From Deltaproteobacteria bacterium (GTDB lineage: Bacteria > Desulfobacterota > GWC2-55-46 > DRQE01): a stretch of 60,701 nt of DNA. Made by a program: the position numbers and the translations under genes. Numbering within the stretch: position 1 is the stretch's first letter; the number at the start of each line of letters is the position of its first letter. The stretch covers positions 1 through 60,701 of the forward strand of contig JAJRSM010000007.1 in NCBI GenBank assembly GCA_024278765.1, in the 5' to 3' direction. The notes beneath the pieces are model-generated. The model was not told the DNA's origin and made no database searches. It was given only the letters and a program-made list of their open reading frames with translations. Of this stretch, positions 17,114 through 26,780 are shown one piece after another.

Positions 17114-18202
17114 TCAAACATTAAAGCGGAAGTGCATTACATCGCCGTCACAGACGAGATAGTCCTTACCTTCTACCTTTAAGAGGCCTTTTTCCTTACA
17201 TCCGGCCTCGCCTTTATTGGCAACGAAGTCCGCACAGGCCATAACCTCTGCGCGAATAAAGCCCTTTTCAAAATCTGTGTGTATAACGCCTGCTGCCTGC
17301 GGGGCCTTTGCACCCTTTGGCACGGTCCACGCGCGTACTTCTTTCTCGCCTGCGGTAAAGAATGTTATCAAGCCGAGCGTATCATGGGCGCGTGCCGCGA
17401 GCAGGTCTAGCCCTGATTCTTCGATACCTAAGTCTTCCAGAAACTCCGCACGCTCATCGCCGGCCATCTCCGCAAGCTCCGACTCAATCTTACCGGATAG
17501 TGAGACAAAGCCTGCGCCTTCTTTATCTGCTATGGCCTTTACTTTAAGGGCCTCAGGGCAGAGCCCTCCGATATCGTCTTCGCTCATATTGGCTATATAT
17601 ATTATAGGCTTAGCTGTCAAAAGATTGAGGTCTGCGACCCCCTCCAGGACGCCTTCGGGAAGCGTCCTTACGGGCTGGCCGGCTTCTAGCTGCACCTTAA
17701 CCTTCTGGCAGGCATCCAGTGCCTTTACGCTATCTTTATCGCCGGATTTAACGAGCTTTGGGAGTTTAAGCAGGCGTTTCTCGACTGCGTCCAGGTCTGC
17801 GAGCATAAGCTCGGTACTTATCGTATCTATATCGCTATCAGGGTCTACTTTACCATCGACATGCACGACATCGGGATCTTCAAAACACCTGACGACATGA
17901 GCCAGCATATCGACTGCACGAATATGGCCGAGGAACTGATTGCCAAGGCCCTCGCCCTTGCTCGCACCCTTTACAAGCCCTGCTATATCCACAAACTCAA
18001 CGGTCGTTGGCATAATTCGCTCAGGACTTACTATCGCAGCGAGTGCATCCATGCGCTTATCACGCAGAGGTACCATCCCTACATTTGGCTCAATCGTACA
18101 GAAGGGGTAGTTCGATGCCGCTGCCCCTGCACTTGTCATAGCATTAAAGATCGTTGATTTACCGACGTTGGGTAGTCCTACTATTCCACAATTAAATCCC
18201 AT
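17114..18202 (-). CDS. ychF: ribosome-associated ATPase YchF
   Basis: This is an OBG-type P-loop protein that hydrolyses ATP, binds ribosomes and is linked to stress response. It has 362 residues. Motifs are GLPNVGKST (residues about 9-17), FVDIAGLVKGASKGEGLGN (G3), NMSE in place of the GTPase NKxD (the basis of its ATP preference), and a C-terminal TGS domain (ITFFTAGEKEVRAW). It sits between the pyrophosphatase gene and rpsF; the usual pth-ychF neighbourhood is split here by hppA. Confidence 0.96.
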   Translation of the reverse strand: MGFNCGIVGLPNVGKSTIFNAMTSAGAAASNYPFCTIEPNVGMVPLRDKRMDALAAIVSPERIMPTTVEFVDIAGLVKGASKGEGLGNQFLGHIRAVDMLAHVVRCFEDPDVVHVDGKVDPDSDIDTISTELMLADLDAVEKRLLKLPKLVKSGDKDSVKALDACQKVKVQLEAGQPVRTLPEGVLEGVADLNLLTAKPIIYIANMSEDDIGGLCPEALKVKAIADKEGAGFVSLSGKIESELAEMAGDERAEFLEDLGIEESGLDLLAARAHDTLGLITFFTAGEKEVRAWTVPKGAKAPQAAGVIHTDFEKGFIRAEVMACADFVANKGEAGCKEKGLLKVEGKDYLVCDGDVMHFRFNV

Positions 18203-18275
18203 TTCCAGTTCACCTTTCAGGCCTTGTTTTTTATTTAAGAAGGCGGGCCTTTAAAACCCTCTTAAAAAGCTACAC

Positions 18276-20294
18276 CTAAAGAAGCGGAGCTATAACCAAC
18301 GAGACTATCGCTATTAATTTTATCAAAATATTCATCGCAGGGCCGGAGGTATCTTTAAACGGATCGCCGACGGTATCGCCGACGACCGAGGCCTTATGCG
18401 TATCACTACCCTTACCGCCGTAAGCACCCTTTTCTATATATTTTTTTGCATTATCCCATGCACCACCGGCATTAGACATAAAGAGTGCCAAGAGCACCCC
18501 TACGACCGTCACCCCACCAAGCATTCCGCCAAGTGCTTCCGGGCCTAGCAAAAAACCCGTTAATACAGGCACCAGTATTGCGATCAGCCCCGGAGCTATC
18601 ATCTCACGAAGTGCTGCGTCTGTACTTATATTAATGCACCTCTGGATATCGGGCTTTACACCAGGACGACCTTCCAGAAGCCCTGGAATACTGCGAAACT
18701 GACCACGTATCTCCTCTACCATCTTAACAGCAGCACGCCCCACGCTTGTCATCGTAAGGGCCGCTATAAGAAACGGCAGGGCCGCGCCCAAAAAAAGCCC
18801 TATAACAACCAGCGACTCTGTAATATCTATTATAAATGGCTCGCCACGGACCTTACTGATCGCCAGCGTATAGGCCGAAAAGAGAGCCAAGGCAGTAAGT
18901 GCCGCCGACCCTATCGCAAAGCCCTTACCTATAGCAGCCGTTGTATTCCCTATCTCATCGAGGCCATCGGTAACCGCCCTTACCTCCTCGCCAAGCCCGC
19001 TCATCTCGCTAATGCCACCTGCGTTATCGGCTATAGGGCCGTAAGCATCGACGCTCATAACCATACCGGTCGTCGCCAGCATCCCCACAGCAGCGATCCC
19101 TATCCCGTAGATACCGCCGTGATAATGCGCGATAAAAATCGCAATCACAATAGCAATAATCGGTAAGACAACACTCTCAAAACCCGTGGCAAGGCCGGTT
19201 ATCAGGTTCGTCCCAGCCCCTGTACGGCTGGAGCTTGCGATACGCTGCACGGGCATGCCCCCGGTATAGTACTCAGCTGTAAGCCCAATAGCAACGCCTG
19301 CCAAGCACCCCGTCAAAACCGCATAATAAAGGCTAACAGATACGCCCGCAAGCCCAATCATAAACCACGCGCCGATAAGAAATAAAATAGCCGCACTCAA
19401 GGTCGCCAGCCGCAAAGCCATCGCAGGACGCAAAGCGTCCATAAAACGCATTCCGCCGATACCTACGACAGAGGCCAAAAGTCCGACGACGGCCAGCATT
19501 ATCGGCAGAGATATCAATGCGCTGGCAGTCCCCAGAGCCTCTACCCTGGAACCGGCCAGTGCCGTAGCTCCGATTGCTATAGTAGCGATAATCGAGCCGA
19601 CATAAGACTCGAACAGGTCTGCGCCAAGCCCTGCGACGTCCCCTACATTATCCCCGACATTATCGGCGATAACGCCCGGGTTGCGAGGATCGTCCTCAGG
19701 GATACCGGCCTCTATCTTACCGGCCAGATCCGCTCCGACATCAGCGGACTTTGTAAAGATCCCGCCGCCAAGCCTGGCAAAAAGTGCTGTGGTCGAAGCA
19801 CCCATTGCAAAGCCGTTTATTATATAGGCCGACTCGGGAGTACCAAAATAAATAAAAAAGACGCCTAACCCAAGCAAACCAAGGGCCGATACAGAGAGCC
19901 CCATAACAGAGCCGCCCATAAAAGCGACAAAGAGGGCCTTTCTCGGACTCGGTGCTGAACTTCGAGCCGCCTCGGCGGTACGCAGATTAGCTCGCGTCGC
20001 GGCCTTCATACCGAAAAAAACCGCCAGCATCGCCAGCACAGATCCGGCAAAATAGGCAAGTCCAGATTCAAAACCTATAAAATAAGCGATAATAATCGCA
20101 ATAACAACAATTACACAGACAAGTATAGAGTACTGACGTTTAAGGTAGATCATAGCCCCGTCATGAATCATCGAGGCTACCTCGACCATCTTTTCATTAC
20201 CGACAGGCTGGCTCTTTACATAGAGATATATAAGAAAGGTCAATACAAGGACGCCTAACGCCACAAAGGGCGATGCTGCTACTATCCCTTCCAT
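18276..20294 (-). CDS. hppA: membrane-bound ion-pumping pyrophosphatase, K+-dependent type
   Basis: It couples pyrophosphate hydrolysis to ion export across the inner membrane. It has 672 residues with about 16 hydrophobic helices. The catalytic loop holds DVGADLAGKIEAG, DDPRNPGVIADNVGDNVGD and AGLGADLFESY. GNTTAAIGKG has Ala at the position where K+-independent pumps have Lys, which predicts the potassium-dependent class. That class includes both Na+ and H+ pumps, so the pumped ion is open. A second acidic motif, DTVGDPFKDTSGP, is near the C-terminus. Confidence 0.96.
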   Translation of the reverse strand: MEGIVAASPFVALGVLVLTFLIYLYVKSQPVGNEKMVEVASMIHDGAMIYLKRQYSILVCVIVVIAIIIAYFIGFESGLAYFAGSVLAMLAVFFGMKAATRANLRTAEAARSSAPSPRKALFVAFMGGSVMGLSVSALGLLGLGVFFIYFGTPESAYIINGFAMGASTTALFARLGGGIFTKSADVGADLAGKIEAGIPEDDPRNPGVIADNVGDNVGDVAGLGADLFESYVGSIIATIAIGATALAGSRVEALGTASALISLPIMLAVVGLLASVVGIGGMRFMDALRPAMALRLATLSAAILFLIGAWFMIGLAGVSVSLYYAVLTGCLAGVAIGLTAEYYTGGMPVQRIASSSRTGAGTNLITGLATGFESVVLPIIAIVIAIFIAHYHGGIYGIGIAAVGMLATTGMVMSVDAYGPIADNAGGISEMSGLGEEVRAVTDGLDEIGNTTAAIGKGFAIGSAALTALALFSAYTLAISKVRGEPFIIDITESLVVIGLFLGAALPFLIAALTMTSVGRAAVKMVEEIRGQFRSIPGLLEGRPGVKPDIQRCINISTDAALREMIAPGLIAILVPVLTGFLLGPEALGGMLGGVTVVGVLLALFMSNAGGAWDNAKKYIEKGAYGGKGSDTHKASVVGDTVGDPFKDTSGPAMNILIKLIAIVSLVIAPLL

Positions 20295-20361
20295 TACTGC
20301 CCCCTACTCAATAACAATACCAGCCTCCCTGCGACCACGCGGCGCAAGAAGCAACTCTACA

Positions 20362-20958
20362 TCATAGCTTATCAGGATCTACGGGTTTCTCTTCAACCGG
20401 TCTTCTATTGTACTCGTTCATCGCCTCTTTAAAACCTCTCCTAACTGCCATCTCTATCGCACCGGCTCCGCGCCGTATCTCGTGGTCGATAACCTCTAAC
20501 TCAGAATCGTCAAAAGGACTTAGTACATAATCAACCAGTACGCCCTGGCCCCTGCCGCCAACCCCCATACGCAACCGCTTAAACTCGGCACCGCCAAGCT
20601 CTGCCATAATCGACTCAATACCGTTATGCCCACCGCTGCCGCCGCCTTGCCTTAGCTGAATCCTGCCCGGGGCCAGATCCACATCATCATATACGACAAA
20701 AAGAGAATCCATCTGAAGATTATTGCTGGCAAGGACCTCCCTGACTGCCTCGCCGCTCAGGTTCATAAATGTCAGGGGCTTAACAAGCAAGACCTCTTCT
20801 TGCCCCATACGCATACGTCCCCAGAGATAACTCCCTGCGTTCTTATCGACCTTGACCCCGCGCAGATCCGCAAGCTTATCAATAGTCATAAAGCCGATAT
20901 TGTGCCTAGTATATAGATATGACGGCCCGGGATTACCAAGCCCAACTACAACGTACAT
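20362..20958 (-). CDS. pth: peptidyl-tRNA hydrolase
   Basis: It recycles peptidyl-tRNAs dropped from stalled ribosomes. It has 198 residues. MYVVVGLGNPGPSYLYTRHN contains the catalytic His; KPLTFMNLSGEAV and VVYDDVDLAPG hold the conserved Asn and Asp; GSGGHNGIESI follows. It is downstream of rplY as in many bacteria, but 638 bases of hairpin repeats separate them, so the pair may not be simply co-transcribed. Confidence 0.97.
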   Translation of the reverse strand: MYVVVGLGNPGPSYLYTRHNIGFMTIDKLADLRGVKVDKNAGSYLWGRMRMGQEEVLLVKPLTFMNLSGEAVREVLASNNLQMDSLFVVYDDVDLAPGRIQLRQGGGSGGHNGIESIMAELGGAEFKRLRMGVGGRGQGVLVDYVLSPFDDSELEVIDHEIRRGAGAIEMAVRRGFKEAMNEYNRRPVEEKPVDPDKL

Positions 20959-21040
20959 TTAAAACCACACAAGGAGATCACCCGATAATTTAGACTAAAC
21001 AGTCCCTACTAAACAGTATAGACCTGTTATCTCGCTACTG

Positions 21041-21535
21041 ACAAGAATAAAAAAGGGGCGGATGCCCCTCTAAGGGGGGCATCCGCCCCTCCAAAGTCCA
21101 AAGCAGAAAGCAGTACCCCAAAAAAACAGAACCCTATGCTTATACCTACCCACAACGCAAAAAGGGGGCATCCGCCCCTCCAAAGTCCAAAGCAGAAAAT
21201 AATGCCAAAAAGATGAATCTTAGGTTAGTTATTTACAATCCTACAACGTAGAAAGGGGGGCTTCGCCCCTCTAAAATCCAAATCCAAAATCAATGCCCAA
21301 AAGATTGATCCTAGATTTGCTATTTACAACCCCACAACGTAGAAAAGGGGGCATTCGCCCCTATAAGGGGGCATCCGCCCCTATAAAGTCCAAAGCAGAG
21401 ATCAGAACCAAAAGAGCACCATAACTCTTGCTACTCCTTCCTACAACGTAGAAAGAGGGGCATCCGCCCCTATAAAATCCAAATCGAAGATCAGCACCAA
21501 TAAACAACACCTTGCCCTAGACTACATTCCTTACT
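21041..21535. repeat. array of five ~91-base hairpin repeats
   Basis: Units start near 21041, 21152, 21243, 21334 and 21443 (spacings 111, 91, 91, 109 and 93 to the next). Each has ACAACG(C/T)A, a GC-rich hairpin (GGGGGCATCCGCCCC type), then AAA(G/A)TCCAAA and a variable A-rich part. Units 1 and 4 carry a second copy of the ~19-base hairpin, explaining their greater length. The next position in phase (21536) is the rplY terminator itself, with the same ACAACGCA lead. Confidence 0.85.
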
Positions 21536-21542
21536 ACAACGC

Positions 21543-21570
21543 AAAAAAGGAGGCAAATGCCTCCCTTTTT
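21543..21570 (-). terminator. rplY terminator
   Basis: The stem pairs GGAGGCA (21549-21555) with TGCCTCC (21558-21564), and a run of six T follows on the minus strand. It is in phase with the repeat array and is probably the ancestor or a member of it. Confidence 0.8.
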
Positions 21571-21596
21571 GTTATATAAAATAAAAACTAATAAGA

Positions 21597-22262
21597 TCAG
21601 TCCTTCTTCTCTTCGCCCTCAGTGCCCTCTGCCTTATCGTCTTTAAGGCTCTCGGCAAGCTCTGCCTCGGCCTCTTCAGAGGTCTTCTCAACAACTGTTC
21701 TTGGTATAGCGATAAGCACGACCGTAAGCTCAGGGTCTTCCATAAGCTTTACGCCCTCAGGCATACTCAAGTCCTTCAAGTGATAGGACTGACCATTTTC
21801 GAGAGAAGTAACATCGACCTCTATTGACTCAGGAAGTACGGATGGCAAACACTCAACCTTTACTGAGCGATGCTCCTGCTGAAGGATACCGCCCTGCTGC
21901 GCGACACCGAATGATTTACCTGTTAAGACAATCGGCACCTCGGCGTGAATCTCATGATCCATCAGAACATTTATCAGATCAATATGCACTAGGGTTTCTT
22001 TTGCAGGATGCCTATCAAGCTTCTTGATCAGGACCGTTCTGTTTTCTTTATCCCCGTCGATTGCGAGATTAATAAACATATTACCGCTACTATGCGTACT
22101 AAGTGCCTTGGAGACATCACGCGTACTCATCTTTAAGCTCACTGTATTTTTAATGCCCGGCCCGTATAGGACCGCTGGTACAAAACCTTCTTTACGAAGC
22201 CTGCCATTCTTTTCTTTTCCGAGTTCTGGGCGTGGCCATGCCGTTAAATTAACCTGTTCCAT
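21597..22262 (-). CDS. rplY: 50S ribosomal protein L25/general stress protein Ctc
   Basis: This 5S rRNA-binding protein has 221 residues, the long TL5/CTC form with a second beta domain. It starts with VNLTAWPRPELGKEKNGRLR, RKEGFVPAVLYGPG is the typical RNA-binding region, and it ends in an acidic tail. It follows prs by about 50 bases, the common prs-ctc pair. Confidence 0.95.
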   Translation of the reverse strand: MEQVNLTAWPRPELGKEKNGRLRKEGFVPAVLYGPGIKNTVSLKMSTRDVSKALSTHSSGNMFINLAIDGDKENRTVLIKKLDRHPAKETLVHIDLINVLMDHEIHAEVPIVLTGKSFGVAQQGGILQQEHRSVKVECLPSVLPESIEVDVTSLENGQSYHLKDLSMPEGVKLMEDPELTVVLIAIPRTVVEKTSEEAEAELAESLKDDKAEGTEGEEKKD

Positions 22263-22312
22263 TTCCTTTCTACTCCTCCCTTACAGTTAAACCCTTTTAC
22301 GGGAAATATATT

Positions 22313-23254
22313 CTATACAAAAAGAGAGCTCACAGACTCTCCGCAGTGTATCCTCTTTATCGCCTCTGCCAGCAGACGTCCTGCTGAAAGGTACTTTACC
22401 TTACTCGAGTTATTACCGTTGCGCCGTGGCACGGTATTTGTAACGACTAACTCTTCAAGGTCTGACTTATCTATTCTTTCAATGGCAGGCCCCGATAAGA
22501 CACCGTGGCTACAGCAGGCATAAACGACCTTCGCACCGTGCTCCTTAAGTGCCGTTGCTGCCTGCGTCAGTGTTCCAGCCGTATCTACCATATCATCGAG
22601 AAGTATCGCGGTCTTACCCTTAACGTCGCCTATAACATGCATAACCTTAGAAACATTTGCCTCAGGACGTCTTTTATCTACTATAGCAAGCCCTGCGTGA
22701 ATCCGCTTTGCAAAAGCCCTGGCTCGTTCAACACCACCGGCATCCGGCGAGACTATAACTACGTCATCATTGCTAAACTTCTCATTCATATAATCAAGCA
22801 AAACGGGAGTCGCGTAAATATTATCGACCGGAATATTGAAAAATCCCTGGATCTGACCAGCATGAAGATCCATACATACCACTCGTGTAGCTCCGGCCAC
22901 CTGAATAAGATCTGCCACGAGCTTTGCCGAGATCGGAGTGCGCGGAGCGACCTTCCTGTCTTGACGTGAATAACCGTAATAAGGTATTACCGCTGTGATC
23001 GAACGGGCCGAGGCCCTCTTAAAGGCATCGAGCATAAGCAGCAGTTCCATAAGATGGTCATTGGTAGGAGGCGAAGTCGACTGGATAACATAGGTATCCT
23101 GCCCCCTGACGCTCTCTTTAATATTTACATTGACCTCGCCGTCACTAAACTTCTTTATCTCAGAAGAACTAAGCTCCATGCCTAACCCTTCGCATATCTC
23201 AGCTGCAAGCTCTTTATTAGAATTTCCACTAAATATCTTGACTCTCTCCAGCAC
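22313..23254 (-). CDS. prs: ribose-phosphate pyrophosphokinase
   Basis: It makes PRPP from ribose 5-phosphate and ATP for nucleotide, histidine and tryptophan synthesis. It has 313 residues. Motifs are [18 protein letters not shown], the flexible loop [32 protein letters not shown], and the PRPP site [12 protein letters not shown]. It is upstream of rplY and downstream of tRNA-Gln and ispE, a classical deltaproteobacterial order. Confidence 0.97.
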   Translation of the reverse strand: MLERVKIFSGNSNKELAAEICEGLGMELSSSEIKKFSDGEVNVNIKESVRGQDTYVIQSTSPPTNDHLMELLLMLDAFKRASARSITAVIPYYGYSRQDRKVAPRTPISAKLVADLIQVAGATRVVCMDLHAGQIQGFFNIPVDNIYATPVLLDYMNEKFSNDDVVIVSPDAGGVERARAFAKRIHAGLAIVDKRRPEANVSKVMHVIGDVKGKTAILLDDMVDTAGTLTQAATALKEHGAKVVYACCSHGVLSGPAIERIDKSDLEELVVTNTVPRRNGNNSSKVKYLSAGRLLAEAIKRIHCGESVSSLFV

Positions 23255-23377
23255 CTCTTACTCCTCGGTAAATATTTATCTAAAAGACCAATAACAGCAC
23301 TGATAATTATACAGACAAATTACAGAAATATTTAAAACTATAAAAAACTCTAAGACCCGAAAAATATTTAGATTAAA

Positions 23378-23452
23378 TGGCTGGGGCGGCAGGATTCGAA
23401 CCTACGCATGCGGGGATCAAAACCCCGTGCCTTGCCGCTTGGCTACGCCCCA
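23378..23452 (-). tRNA. tRNA-Gln (anticodon UUG)
   Basis: This is a 75-base gene with encoded CCA. The acceptor arm is TGGGGCG/CGCCCCA. The anticodon loop TTTTGAT gives UUG, and the T-arm is GTAGG...TTCGAATCC. It closely matches bacterial tRNA-Gln. It lies between prs and ispE. Confidence 0.97.
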
Positions 23453-23547
23453 ATAAAAGATCTTATAAAAGGGATCGCCCCTAACAACCACTTAAGTCCA
23501 TGCCCCTTGGCAACAAACCGTCTTTGATAAAAAAACCGGCTGCCAGA

Positions 23548-24435
23548 CTAAATCCCATGCACAGCTATAATTCTAAAATTACGTCCTGCAAGGCCTTTCT
23601 TTAATACCGCTAATGCCTGATCAACTCGCGCCCTAGTCAGGTAAAGACCAAATACAGTCGGCCCGCTTCCGCTCATCAATACGCCATCTGCGCCACTTTT
23701 GCGTAACGCCAAAAGAAGCTCGGCAATCTCCGGGTGCTCGGCAACGACTGCCAAGGCCAGATCATTCTCTAATAAATCCAGAACATTAGAGGGACGCTCT
23801 AAAAGGAGACCACCAATGTAGCATAGCCTTTCAGCAGACTCCTCATAATCTTTGATCTTAATATTATGTGGCGTTTCTGTCAAGGTTAAATTACTATAGG
23901 CCCAGCCGGCACTGACACCAAAACCCGGATTTATAAGGATATAAGAGTATTCAGGTAGCTTAACGGCCCGAAGCAGCTCGCCGCGTCCACTTGCGACGGC
24001 TGCGCTTTGCATAAGAAAAAAAGGCAGGTCTGAGCCCAGATCAGCAGCGATTTCAAAGAGTTTCGCACGACCGAGCAGCCCGCCTAACGCCTCGTTCAGC
24101 CCCATTAAGGTCGAGGCACCGTCGCTACTGCCCCCGCCAAGCCCGGCTGCGACAGGAATATTCTTTTCTATATGAATATGGATCTTTCTCTCGATTCCGG
24201 CCACGTCCAGATAGGCCCGCGCTGCCTTATGCACAAGGTTGCGCCCGTCAATGGGAATATCAGGGTCGTCGCAGGTAATGGTAATCCCCGCCCCGTCATC
24301 AATTGTTATTGTGATCAAATCCGATAGCGTGAGCGGCTGCATAAGAGAGGATATCTCATGAAAGCCGTCCTCGCGTCTTGAGATTACTCTGAGCGAGAGG
24401 TTTAACTTTGCAGGGGCAAGGACTTTTATCTTCAT
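23548..24435 (-). CDS. ispE: 4-diphosphocytidyl-2-C-methyl-D-erythritol kinase
   Basis: This GHMP kinase of the non-mevalonate isoprenoid pathway phosphorylates CDP-methylerythritol. It has 295 residues when started at ATG 24435 (MKIKVLAPAKLNLSLRVI), the usual IspE N-terminus; the open frame extends 21 codons further upstream without support. The ATP-binding motif is PVAAGLGGGSSDGAS and SGSGPTVFGLY is the C-terminal GHMP motif. It is next to tRNA-Gln and prs. Confidence 0.95.
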   Translation of the reverse strand: MKIKVLAPAKLNLSLRVISRREDGFHEISSLMQPLTLSDLITITIDDGAGITITCDDPDIPIDGRNLVHKAARAYLDVAGIERKIHIHIEKNIPVAAGLGGGSSDGASTLMGLNEALGGLLGRAKLFEIAADLGSDLPFFLMQSAAVASGRGELLRAVKLPEYSYILINPGFGVSAGWAYSNLTLTETPHNIKIKDYEESAERLCYIGGLLLERPSNVLDLLENDLALAVVAEHPEIAELLLALRKSGADGVLMSGSGPTVFGLYLTRARVDQALAVLKKGLAGRNFRIIAVHGI

Positions 24436-24587
24436 AGGAATATTAGCTGAAAAAATGGCATATAACAGGGTTAAGAACTTGATCTTCAGAGCGATCACCG
24501 CAGCGCAAGAAACACCTACTTTGTGCTTCTTGCCCCTCTAGCCCCATCGCCACACTATACACTATAGGTTAAACCCATCTGCCCGGC

Positions 24588-26465
24588 TTACTTTATTACA
24601 ACAAAAAAGAAAATATTTACCAATACAACCAGCCCGATAATTACGGCAAAGGCATAGTCGCGGACCATTCCTGTCTGGAAACGCCTGAGCACCCCGGCAA
24701 GACCGGTCATAAAGCCAGCCACCCCATTGACCAAGCCGTCTACGATACGCTGGTCAAACCTAAGGCTCTGCTTCGACGACCAGATCGAATAGGACGATGC
24801 ACTACGGGCGACCCACCTGACAACGCCGTCGATTACGTCATAGTCAAAGACAAAACATTTATTGGCTATCCACTGCCCGGGCCTGACAAAGAGCGGCATA
24901 TAGATCGTACTCACAACCGTATCAACAGGGGTAACAATGGTCTTTGCAACAAGCTGATAAAAGACCTTTGCGCCCTTACGGTAGATCCAGTCAAAGTCAA
25001 GGTTAATCATATGCTTACCCTTGATCATTTTAAGCAGCAGATAAAAGCCGAACCAGGTAAAGAGCATCAACTGTACGGTCCAGACGACATGGTCGATGGT
25101 ATACGGGCTATAATTACCACCGTATGGAAGCAAGCTGTAAAGCCCCTGCGGCCAGACACCGACGACAATACAGGCGATTGCAGCAAGCGTCATACCGATC
25201 ATCATATTGCGCGGCGGCTCCTGCTTTGGCACATCCAGATTCTTTGTCTTATCTTTACCGAAAAAGACAAGATAAGGCATCTTAAGCGTCGTCGAGAGGA
25301 ATGTACCGGCGGCAGCTATCATCAGTAAGATCCAGGGGATCGTCAGTTGCTGCTCGGCAGCAGCCGAGAGGATCATCGGTTTACTGGCAAAACCAGCAAA
25401 GAGCGGCGCACCGGAGAGGGCAAAGCCGCCTATCATAAAGAATATAAGGGTTATCGGCATCTTCTTATAGAGATTACCGGTATCTTTCAGGTTTCTCTTA
25501 CCTGTGACATATATAACCGAGCCAGAGGCCATAAAAAGCAGCCCCATATAGAGGATATGCGTAAAGCCCAGAGCCACGGCACCGTCTACGGCAAGCTTTG
25601 TGCCGATCCCTATACCGACGACCATGTATCCGATCTGACTCATAATATGATGGGCAAAGAGTTTACGCATATCCGATTCAACCGTAGCGTAGGCAACGGC
25701 GTATAGTGCCATAATAGCACCTATCCAGATAAGGATATCGGCCCCGGCAAAGCCCCTGACCAGCGCATAGACCGCTGTCTTTGTCGTAAAGGTAGCCATA
25801 AGAACACCACCAGGTATGGTTGACTCAGGGTAGGCATCAGGCAGCCAGCCGCCAAGCAGCGGGAAGCCAGCATTGATGGCAAAGCCCAGCAGTATCAGGC
25901 CTGTCGGCAGGGTCGGCCACCCTGAAAACTCCATAAGGTTAAAGGCAAGCGTGTGGTTCTCAAAGTAGTAAAGCAGTATCCCACCCATCAGTATCACGCC
26001 ACCGGTAGCATGGACGAGTATATATCTATAAGCGGCCTTATAAGAACGCTTGTTTTTATTAAATGTTACGAGGTAGACCGATGCAAAGGCCATTATCTCC
26101 CAGAAACACAAGAAAGATAAAAGGTCTCCTGCAAAGACCGCACCCAGAGCACTACCTGCGTAGAAGAAACCCGCGATATGATGGCCGTTCTCCTTCTGCC
26201 GCATGCCGTAGATCATGGCTATAAAGAGCATAAGCGTGAAGATAAAGGCAAAGCACTTGGCAAGCTTATCAACTCGCCCGAAGACGACCTGTTCATTTAA
26301 GAACGTATAGACCCCATACGTGCCTTCCGGCGTAAGCACTACGCTTATAAAGGCCAGCAGCGGCAAAAGCAGCAGATAGCCCTGCTTGATCTTTCCCTTT
26401 GGCATAAAAGGAATCAAAAGCGAGCCGATAATAACTATAAGTCCCGGGTGTACCCAGTTAATCAT
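24588..26465 (-). CDS. MrpD/NuoL-like antiporter subunit with a NuoL-type tail
   Basis: This 625-residue membrane protein has the proton-antiporter core (LLSFLCFWEIMAFASVYLV, HATGGVILMGG, LPDAYPESTIPGG) more like MrpD than NuoL. Its C-terminus has the features of the NuoL lateral helix and last membrane helix (RIVDGLVNGVAGFMTG, RRFQTGMVRDYA). It probably stands in for NuoL as the distal pumping subunit of complex I, since no nuoL lies between nuoK and nuoM. It overlaps the upstream 70-residue gene by 8 bases and is the last gene of the operon. Confidence 0.8.
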   Translation of the reverse strand: MINWVHPGLIVIIGSLLIPFMPKGKIKQGYLLLLPLLAFISVVLTPEGTYGVYTFLNEQVVFGRVDKLAKCFAFIFTLMLFIAMIYGMRQKENGHHIAGFFYAGSALGAVFAGDLLSFLCFWEIMAFASVYLVTFNKNKRSYKAAYRYILVHATGGVILMGGILLYYFENHTLAFNLMEFSGWPTLPTGLILLGFAINAGFPLLGGWLPDAYPESTIPGGVLMATFTTKTAVYALVRGFAGADILIWIGAIMALYAVAYATVESDMRKLFAHHIMSQIGYMVVGIGIGTKLAVDGAVALGFTHILYMGLLFMASGSVIYVTGKRNLKDTGNLYKKMPITLIFFMIGGFALSGAPLFAGFASKPMILSAAAEQQLTIPWILLMIAAAGTFLSTTLKMPYLVFFGKDKTKNLDVPKQEPPRNMMIGMTLAAIACIVVGVWPQGLYSLLPYGGNYSPYTIDHVVWTVQLMLFTWFGFYLLLKMIKGKHMINLDFDWIYRKGAKVFYQLVAKTIVTPVDTVVSTIYMPLFVRPGQWIANKCFVFDYDVIDGVVRWVARSASSYSIWSSKQSLRFDQRIVDGLVNGVAGFMTGLAGVLRRFQTGMVRDYAFAVIIGLVVLVNIFFFVVIK

Positions 26466-26670
26466 AGTAGTCCTCCTTACGTCTGAGGAAGAGATCGGCT
26501 ATCTTATTGGAAACGACTAAAAGCAATATAGTCGATGCAAAAGCAAAGAGCGCGTAAAAGGCAGGGATATTATCCCACCAATAATAGACGTGAGCTCTCG
26601 GCATAAAGACATCGATGACCAGCGATAGTCCCATTAGAAAGAACAAAACATATTTTATTTTATTAAACAT
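26458..26670 (-). CDS. small two-helix membrane protein
   Basis: This 70-residue protein has two hydrophobic helices (about 7-24 and 37-58) and a charged C-terminus (LRRKEDYYD). I do not recognise a family. Its overlap with the following antiporter-like gene and its place in the nuo operon suggest an accessory subunit of that antiporter module. MrpF/MrpC-like small subunits are an alternative, but no motif confirms it. Confidence 0.65.
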   Translation of the reverse strand: MFNKIKYVLFFLMGLSLVIDVFMPRAHVYYWWDNIPAFYALFAFASTILLLVVSNKIADLFLRRKEDYYD

Positions 26671-26714
26671 ACCTGTTACCTCACCACATCAGCTACTAAA
26701 GACCGCCCGACTTT

Positions 26715-26780
26715 CAGGGCTTATACCCTCTTCAGGGCTTATACCCTCTTGAGGGCTTATACCCTCTCTTGAGGGCTTTT
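26715..26780. repeat. 18-base tandem repeats inside the nuo operon
   Basis: About three and a half copies of CAGGGCTTATACCCTCTT begin at 26715, 26733, 26751 (20 bases) and 26771 (partial). Each unit is itself a small palindrome (AGGG...CCCT). They fill the 108-base gap between the 492-residue antiporter gene and the 70-residue gene and could act as RNA hairpins. Confidence 0.85.

Larger units (their letters stand above)
20959..21596. other. 638-base gene-free spacer between rplY and pth
   Basis: This holds no gene. It is filled by the hairpin repeat array at 21041-21535 and the rplY terminator. The 80 bases nearest pth show nothing recognisable. Confidence 0.7.

Noticed and set aside
21041-21535. 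The hairpin repeats beside rplY as a CRISPR array
   Set aside because: Unit length varies (91-111), the so-called spacers are similar to each other, and no cas genes are near.
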